A stretch of 64,000 bases of DNA from Smallanthus sonchifolius (Eukaryota; Streptophyta; Magnoliopsida; Asterales; Asteraceae): NCBI GenBank assembly GCA_023525975.1, contig CM042022.1, forward strand, positions 3,817,501-3,881,500. Reading direction: 5' to 3'. The position numbers were made by a program, and so were the translations under genes. Positions 57,370 to 64,000 of this stretch are shown here, one piece after another (position 1 is the stretch's first letter; the number at the start of each line of letters is the position of its first letter). The notes under the pieces are model-generated. The model was not told where the DNA came from and ran no database searches. It saw only the letters and a list, made by a program, of their open reading frames with translations.

Positions 57370-57510
57370 ACAGCACAAAGAGATTTTTTTATTGAAAAGC
57401 TTCTAGAACAGTAGACTTTTAAAAGAACATATAAAGCTAAATAGTTGATGGGCTGATGGCTAATTCTACTCAAGGCGTTTCCCATATTTGTTCCCCTTTT
57501 CTAAAGCAAA
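57370..57510. repeat. Segment matching 44040-44180 (outer flank of the HCT duplication)
   Basis: The words TTTTTTATTGAAAAGCTTCT, ATAAAGCTAAATAGTTGATG and TTCCCCTTTTCTA recur in order at 44050-44160. They lie on the same side of each HCT-like gene, so the duplication probably reached this far before transposons separated the flanks. Confidence 0.55.
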
Positions 57511-57519
57511 ATCCTTATT

Positions 57520-59200
57520 CTAATAAAAAACTAAATATTGTGTTATTTCTCATACTTATTTTACCCTCAAAATCAAATTTACATCCACTATTTAATATTT
57601 ATATATTTAGCTTAATTTTTTTAGAAAATCATATAAATAAACATTTTACCAAATCAATTCACTATTATTACCATTGACTCAATTTTTTTAAAACTATCAT
57701 CAAAAGTGAATATTTTAAAAAACCAAGAATAAAAAAATAGGAGATTTAAAAAAAGCTAGTTTTTAAAGTTTCATTATTAAAAAAGCGAGTTTTTAAAATT
57801 TTATTATTAAAAAAGCAAGATCTTTTAATTTTATATAAAAAATTTTAAAGTACTACTTTTGTATTTTAAAAATAAATATGTGTTAGAATAATATTTACTA
57901 ATATTTAATTCGTAGTTTTTTAATTAAGTTTAATATTTATAAATAAATTTTTTATTTTGATTTCTAAATTTTAATAGTTATTTTTTAATTAAAATTAAGA
58001 AATTTATAGATATTTATTTTTAAAAGTGTATTATATTTTAAACTTTAATTTTTATTTAAATGACCAGATTTTTTTTCAAAAAAAATATGTTTGGTTTCTA
58101 TTATAATTTATTAGTTTTAACCTTTTTCATATATAATTTTGGATTTTTAAATTTAAATTGTGACGATATATTAAGGAGTTAGATTTTTATATTTTGGAGT
58201 TTTAAAATTTGAATTTAAAACACGATATATTGTTGAAATTTAAAGTTTATTTATATTTTTTATTTTATTTTAAATAAGAGATTAAATATTAAAATTTAGC
58301 GAGATTATCCGTATAATAGGTGAGATTTAAAAATAATTAATTTAATTTTGATACGTAAATTTAATTACAAGTTAAATATTTATAAATATGTTACAACATT
58401 AAGGTTAAAGTTTCTACAAATAAGTTGATAGAGTTTCAAAAACTAATAAAACTAAGAAACAATGTATGAAAGAAAATTGTTGACCAATTTGATCATCTTC
58501 AATTTCTTTGACTCCCTAGGCTTCAATAAGGTTCGCACCGTTTGTGACCTTTTTTTAGAACGGTTTTGGCTATTTTGTGTTTTCAGTTATTGAGGAAAAT
58601 AAACTCGATTCTTTGTTGCATTTAGTGGGTGTTAAACATGGAAAAGTTACCAATATCACGTCAAATGTTGTATACAATGAAGTATTTTCAAATTTGTAAA
58701 TCATCATTGTAAGGTTTCATTTGACATGTAATTTAATGTATTGTAAAAACTATACCACTTATAAATTGTATTTTCTTGTCTTTTTTATGTTTTGATCACT
58801 CTTATCCATATAATCTTATCATTTAATAAAATAAAAAATTACCAATACAATATCAAATTTGTATAAAAAGAGGTGTCAAAATATTTATCATTATAATCTT
58901 AATGTTTCATCCCGTGTAATACATGAGGTTAAAGCTAGTATATTATAAAATAACAGCTAGATTATAATAAAAAAATAGCATTATAACTTAGACACTTAGA
59001 GAATGATAACATAGATTAATGCTTTTTAAAAATAATAAATTTTAATTATCGAGGAAAAATATTTGGTATAACAGTTTTAAGTTATTTTTATTAATTATAT
59101 CTGTTATATTATTTTTAAACTATATAATTAAAAATAATATAATCTTCTATGTTTGCCAGCATTATTCTTTATGAAGTCAACACTCGACATCATAATAGAA
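57520..59200. other. AT-rich intergenic DNA without recognised gene
   Basis: The region is very AT-rich, with three near-tandem AAAAAAGCGAGTTTTTAAA units at 57750-57830. No frame with recognisable homology is seen. It may contain old transposon remains too diverged to identify by eye. Confidence 0.5.
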
Positions 59201-59374
59201 GATATTAGACTGTTGGTTGTGGTAGGCGAGCGAGGGGCGCCAACGGTGGGCGCGAGCCATCTTGGCCGCGCACACCACAACATGTTCAGGCGATGGGGGG
59301 CGCGAGCGTGGTGGGGCTAGCGAGCGCTGCTGGCATGACCGTTGGGGAGAGCCGTTGGGGTATTAAAAAAAAAA

Positions 59375-59395
59375 AAAAATTCTATTTATATAAAT
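59375..59395 (+). promoter_or_regulatory. TATA-like box of the Harbinger ORF
   Basis: CTATTTATATAAATT lies about 110 bp upstream of the start codon at 59499 and is followed by a CT-rich leader. This is a reasonable core promoter for the single gene in the element. Confidence 0.5.
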
Positions 59396-59498
59396 TAACT
59401 CCTCTTCACTCATTTATCTCTCAAAATTTTTATAAACTTCCTATTTTCTCTCAATTTTATAAACTACTCTCTACATTACTACAAATCATCAACCAAAA

Positions 59499-60598
59499 AT
59501 GTCGAGAAATTGGAATGAGTATGTGGAGAATATGGAGAATTTACAAGGTTTGGAATATTTGGATGATGAGGCGTTTAACCGGCTTGTCTACAATCAAATG
59601 TCACAACCGTCTCCCGACTTAGTCATTCCGGAGACACAAGAGGAACCGGTTCAACCCCAAAAAGGCTCTCACAAAGGTTCGAAGAAAAAGGGTGGACCGA
59701 GTGGTTCAACCGAACCGGTCGAAAAGGCCGGTCCAAAACGAAAAGCTACTCCGTGGACAAAAGAAGAGAAGCTAGCATTATGTCGTGCTTGGATTTCATT
59801 ATCCGAGGATCGTAAATGCGGTATTTTTTTTTTCACTTTTTAAATTGTTTTTAACGTTTGTTAAACTATTTTTTTAACGTTTGTTAAACATATTTTTTTG
59901 TAGCCGATTATCAAAAAGCTAAAGTATTTTGGTCTAAAGTAAGAGAGTCGTTCTACGCCCAAGTGGGGAGTAGAGACCGAAATCAAGACATGATATCGGG
60001 ACGGTGGTCCGAAATTCGCAAATATGTCGGACTGTTTACAAATCTACATAACAGAAACAGTCGTCGAATGCGACCGAGCGGGAGTGATGATGTGCATATT
60101 TACCAATTCACTTGCGACGAATGGAAAGCCGAAGTGTTAAGAAAGTACGGGGTGGTAAAAGTTTTTGACGAGATCTACTTGTGGGAATTACTTAATAGGT
60201 GCTCGAAATGGATTGAATTGGTTAGTCCGGAGGCGGAAGAAGCGCAAAAACGTACGAAAACTAGTTCGTCCGGCGCATACGTCACCTCTAGTGGATCGGA
60301 TGGTCGCGTTGGCATCGACCTCAACATGTCCGAGCAAGAAGGGACACCACAAGGCTCAAGTCGACCGGTCGGAAGGGACCGCGGTAAAAAAAAGACTAAT
60401 GATGCCGATTTAGAATTTAGCGATGCGATCCTTAAAATAACAAGTACTCTCGAGAAGGCGACGCAGGTGAAAATGGAAAAACAAATGATGAAGAAGTTGG
60501 AATTTCTTAGCAAGGACGTCAGCCACATATCGCCGAGGGACCAAGCGATATATGAAAAACAAAAGAAGCGTATTCGAAAAGAAATGGAAGAAAATTAA
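59499..60598 (+). CDS. SANT/Myb-like Harbinger-associated protein (GST T3-like label family)
   Basis: Two exons, 59499-59820 and 59904-60598, are joined by a short 83-bp GT-AG intron in phase 1, giving 338 residues. Residues 1-35 are acidic, followed by a basic linker (KGSHKGSKKKGG). A trihelix/SANT-type domain begins TPWTKEEKLALCRAWISLSED at about 84, with further Trp at VFWSKV and SGRWSEIRKY. A variable Ser-rich linker with SSGSDGRVGIDLNMSEQEG follows, then a C-terminal basic coiled coil (about 280-338, DAILKITSTLEKATQ). Such proteins are the DNA-binding partners of PIF/Harbinger transposases. Plant annotations often name them GST T3-like without any GST fold. The frame is intact, while the relative at 46102-47100 is broken. 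Confidence 0.82.
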
Positions 60599-60905
60599 AA
60601 CCCTATGGAATAATTTAGTATTTTATTTTCTATGTATTTCTTTTTTTTTTAGGATGTTGAATGTTTTTAATTAATTATTTTATCTTTTATTATTATTTTT
60701 AATTAATTATTAGTTTTTAAATTTGAATTGAATAAATAATTAAACAAAAAATTAATTCGATAAAGCCCCCGCTCACCTGCACCACAACACCCTCAAGTGC
60801 TTCAGCAGGGGCTTTATCCACTGCTTAGTCAGCATCCAGTCAGCGCCACATGACGTGATATTAGAGGATGAATTCACTCTCAATAAAGCCCCACAACCAT
60901 CAGTC

Positions 60906-61965
60906 TTAAAGGTATGTGATGGTCAATATTTTTATTTTGATTTCAATTTGTCGTTATTATAAGAAAAGAAAATGAGAAATTTGTACCTAACCACTCTTTA
61001 CTAAATGAATCCATCTAGAAACTTATGCTATTTATCTAAATTTAATCAAATTATATCAGGGTTTATTACGAAAATGATTAAAAATAAATCCACATAATTG
61101 TTTTAATATTGTCAAAATTTTATTTACACTGTCGTTGGTTCGCGACCTCATAACAATCTATGGTTCTCATGTCGGATTCATAGTCCACGCATCCAAACCC
61201 TAGGTCGTCATTCTTCCTCTCTTCCACCTTGTTTCACTTCATTAGAGGGTAAAGAAGTTGACCCGCTTTTGATCTACTTTACACCGTCTTGATAAAAACT
61301 CGAATAGAGACAAACTTAAACGAGTTCAATCCTAAATTGGATATCCTCTTATAAACGATCTCAAGTTTGAAGTTTGACTAGGTTCAGGAGTTTGAACAAT
61401 CATAGTATTTAAAAAATATATAATTACTTTTATTTTATTTAATTAAAATATAAATACGTTATAAATATTATTATATATAAAATTATAATAAAAATAACTA
61501 AATAGTATGTATTCTTTGTACATGTAGATTTATAATTATATATATATATATATAATTATATGTATATAAATATAGTATTAAATATTTAATAAGTAATAAG
61601 CGATGTTAGCTCGAGTTTTAAACACGGAGCTCGAAATGTATCGAGCTCGAGCTAAGCTCGTTTACACTGAGTGGAGGGGGCACACACGGTTTGCCTTCAC
61701 GGCGCCGTGTGGCTTCCATGACAATATTGCCGCCACCCCCTCTACATTGTAGCACGGTTTCATTTTACGGCTTTGGAGCGTAGTGTTTAGTGAGAGAAAT
61801 ATGAACCTTACAAAGTTACCGTTTGAGCCTTTAACGGCTCTTTTGATTTAAGAAAAACCACTATAAATACAACCATTTAACAATTAATTTTCACACAATC
61901 AAAATTATACTCTCAAACTCTACTCCAATACACTCTCATTCTACTCAAAAACACTTTTATTTTAA
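60906..61965. other. Intergenic DNA between the two Harbinger loci
   Basis: It contains GAGCTCGAGCTAAGCTCG and ATGTATCGAGCTCGAG words at 61600-61660, related to the repeats near 24600. From about 61670 a GAGTGGAGGGGGC..CCACCCCCTCTAC inverted pair may mark a terminus of the following transposase locus. A TATA-like CTATAAATAC at 61861 precedes the broken transposase start at 61969. Confidence 0.4.
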
Positions 61966-61968
61966 AAA

Positions 61969-62762
61969 ATGAAACGCAATCTCATTATTCTCTCCTCCTC
62001 ATCGAGTAGTTCCGAATCTAACGGGCTAGAATTTTTTATTCTCCTCCAACAAGCCGAAAACGAGATTGAAGATACAGAAAGTTCATCAAAAATGATTGTG
62101 CAACGTGATCGTTTAGAGGCTTAAAGGGTTCTTATGAATGATTATTTTGTCGAGAGCCCAAAATACAAAAGCAATATTTTTAGAAATAGATTTCGGATGC
62201 ATGTCTCGTGATTTATTTTTTAGGATTTGTTGAAGATATACGCAACAATTTTGAATGGTTTCAAGAAGGGTTTGATGGGAGGATGAAAGAAAGTTTTACG
62301 ACACTACAAAAATGCACATCTCCCGACGCATACGACGAGTATTTAGCTAAGTCTGCTAGGACCTCACGTGAATGCCTTGAATATTTTTGTAATGCTATCG
62401 TTATTTTATATGGTGATGAATTTTTACGAAGGTCTACTGGCCACGAAATTGCTCTATTGTACGATGCACATGAGACATGGCATTCCAGGGATGCTCGGTA
62501 GCATCGACCGCACGCATTGGGCTTGGAGAAATTGTCCTACGCGTTTGTGAAGGCAATATCACCGAGGTGATCACGAATACCCAACGGTCATTCTCGAAGC
62601 GGTGTACTTTGGTGTTGCCGGTTCTAACAAGATATCAATGTTCTCAATCAATCTCAACTGTAAACTATCGAGATGAATGGAACCGTTCCAAGGTGCCCAT
62701 TTCAGGTTAACGGTCGATAATATAAGCATGATTATTACCTCGCCGATGGGATATATCCTTCT
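61969..62762 (+). pseudogene. PIF/Harbinger transposase, frameshifted and truncated
   Basis: After an ATG with a Ser-rich leader at 61969 come IVQRDRLEA, a stop, VLMNDYFVESPKY and SNIFRNRFRMHVS. Another frame then gives VEDIRNNFEWFQEGFDGRM, SFTTLQKCTSPDAYDEYL and TSRECLEYFCNAIVILYGDEFLRR (62220-62450). The next frame has HGIPGMLGSIDRTHWAWRNCP near 62475-62540, which holds the first catalytic Asp of the DDE domain. The order matches plant Harbinger (HARBI1-like, DDE_4) transposases. At least four frame breaks occur, and an LTR cuts off the remainder at 62767. Confidence 0.8.
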
Positions 62763-62766
62763 TGGT

Positions 62767-64000
62767 TGTAACACCCCATAATTCTTAAGAAATATAAAGT
62801 ATAAGGTTAAAAACGAAAAAAATTGAAATATGGATAGATATCAGACCAATATCATCCTTCCCATCGGTCCGAAGTAAGCCGATGGTCAGATATCAGACCG
62901 ATATAAGTTGGATAGCGGTCTGACGACCGCCATTGCACCGCAATCCCCGTGCACTGACACGTTTCCTATGACTCAACTCTAAATTTTTACATGTGTCTTG
63001 ATAACGGACCGACATCCATATACATAGCGTTCCGCTATGTGCTAGCCAAATCAATACACCGCCTCACTGGGATATCGGACCGACATCACTAGGGATAGCG
63101 GTCCGATATGGATGCAAGTTTCAGCCTATAAATAGATGGCTTTGGCCATTCATTTGAAAACATCACAAACACCACCACCTCCCATACACACGAAATTGAG
63201 AAGAAATAAGGAACCCGATATGGTGCGTTTGAGTACGAGTGTCGTACGCTGCAAATACGGTTCGAGTTCAGAGAAGCGCCTAGAGGAGGAACGAACTTAG
63301 GAACTACCCAAGGATAATGTAAGTACACTGGACCCGTACCCTAGGCACATTTATGTGAATTACGTGCTTAAATGATATATGTTATGTGATATGTATATGA
63401 CAATGGTACGGGGTAATGAAGGGTTAGTCTAAACACTAAATGGGAATAATGGAGTAACCATGACGTATCCAAGGGGTGGTGGATACTCCGTTGGTACTTC
63501 CTATATTTAAATCTCTTTGATGCTTCGTGGTAAAACCATTATGAATGTTTAGGGGTATAGACTAAAAGGTAGTAATAATAATATAGTAAACGTACGGGAG
63601 AACTTCCGACCGGTATGTAGTTATCTGACAAACGAAATGTTCTATCTAAGGAAAGAGTGGTGTATAAATCTCTACTAGACCCGTCACTCTTTCCTGGGAA
63701 CATCTCTGTTCGAGGTACTACTCTGGAAGGATAATCACCCCAGTTTACAATATATGATAAGTATGAATATGTGATGAATACATGAGCATGTGATGCATGA
63801 TAAATATAAATACGTGAATGCATGATGATACGTGCATGTATGAATGAGTATGATGGAACGAATCTAAACCCTAAAATGGAATAACGGAGTACTCACGAAG
63901 TGTTAAAAGAGTGGTGTATACGCCGCTGTTACCTCCTATATATAAACCCTTTTAATACATTGTGGAGAAACCGTTACAAAGTTTTAAGGCAAAGACTGGT
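62767..64000 (+). mobile_element. LTR of a retrotransposon, continuing past the window end
   Basis: The sequence starts TGTAACACCCCATAATTC, a common opening of long Ty3/Gypsy LTRs. It contains repeated ATATCAGACCGATAT and ATAGCGGTCCGATATG words (62845-63110). A clear promoter CCTATAAATAG lies at 63126-63136. Further right, two diverged versions of a block with TGGAATAA(C/T)GGAGTA, GGTGTATAC and CCTCCTATATATAAA lie at 63440-63540 and 63870-63960. No coding domain is reached. The right end lies outside the window, so solo versus full element cannot be told. Confidence 0.6.

Larger units (their letters stand above)
59208..60905 (+). mobile_element. PIF/Harbinger-type element carrying only the SANT/Myb-like ORF
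   Basis: The left end GACTGTTGGTTGTGG and the right end CCACAACCATCAGTC are inverted copies with one mismatch. The 3-bp target duplication TTA lies at 59205-59207 and 60906-60908. A second inverted motif (AAAGCCCC near 60762, GGGGCTTTAT near 60810, AAAGCCCC near 60883) marks the right subterminal region. The single gene inside (59499-60598) is an intact SANT/Myb-like accessory protein, and there is no transposase. Mobilisation would need a transposase in trans. Confidence 0.75.

Noticed and set aside
59226..59350. GC-rich frame upstream of the Harbinger ORF (starts at 59293)
   Set aside because: It runs through a poly-A stretch into leader DNA and does not align with the conserved start of the SANT-like protein at 59499.

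Overview
This is AT-rich nuclear DNA from a flowering plant, probably a eudicot and possibly Asteraceae. The plant call rests on genes with GT-AG introns: a serine carboxypeptidase-like gene, a shikimate-type BAHD acyltransferase pair and an OTU6-type deubiquitinase. It also rests on the mobile elements: Ale-type Copia, CACTA, PIF/Harbinger, hAT, tRNA-derived SINEs, and an LTR that looks derived from 5S rRNA. The Asteraceae guess is weak; it comes from general resemblance of the acyltransferase and of the Harbinger-associated SANT protein. I saw no rRNA or functional tRNA gene, no CRISPR array and no bacterial or organellar block.

Layout. 1-2.6 kb is AT-rich DNA with one LTR-like fragment. 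2.67-6.54 kb is the 3' part of a CACTA transposon split by a 2.4 kb solo LTR. 7.03-7.86 kb is a non-autonomous hAT element. 8.69-16.39 kb is an intact nine-exon serine carboxypeptidase-like gene on +; its introns hold a solo Copia LTR, a small hAT-like MITE and a 5S-like LTR. 18.2-19.3 kb is a decayed hAT transposase. 20.71-22.38 kb is a four-exon gene of unknown function on +. 24.87-27.54 kb is an OTU deubiquitinase on -, with a probable intron in its 5' UTR. 29.54-30.39 kb is a small U1-type zinc-finger gene on -. 31-36.5 kb is a graveyard of Helitron-like ends, a SINE, a foldback element and a BED-hAT relic.

38-57.5 kb is dominated by two tandem copies of a BAHD acyltransferase (HCT-like) gene, both on -. 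They are separated by Helitron-like DNA, MITEs, a SINE, a SANT-like pseudogene, a hAT relic and a 4.7 kb Copia element. The Copia element sits inside the second duplicate; the first duplicate keeps the empty site. A 552 bp tract covering all of exon 1 is identical in the two copies while the rest has diverged, which suggests recent gene conversion.

59.2-60.9 kb is an apparently complete PIF/Harbinger-type element that carries only the SANT/Myb-like ORF and no transposase. 61.97-62.76 kb is a broken Harbinger transposase, cut off by an LTR that runs past the window end.

The host genes do not form one pathway. The HCT-like pair would act in phenylpropanoid/chlorogenate or lignin metabolism, the carboxypeptidase in the secretory pathway, and the OTU protein in ubiquitin editing. 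I found no convincing new multi-gene system. The most informative signals are the gene conversion, the 5S-like promoter remnant and the ORF1-only Harbinger element. All coordinates and target-site duplications were read by eye.
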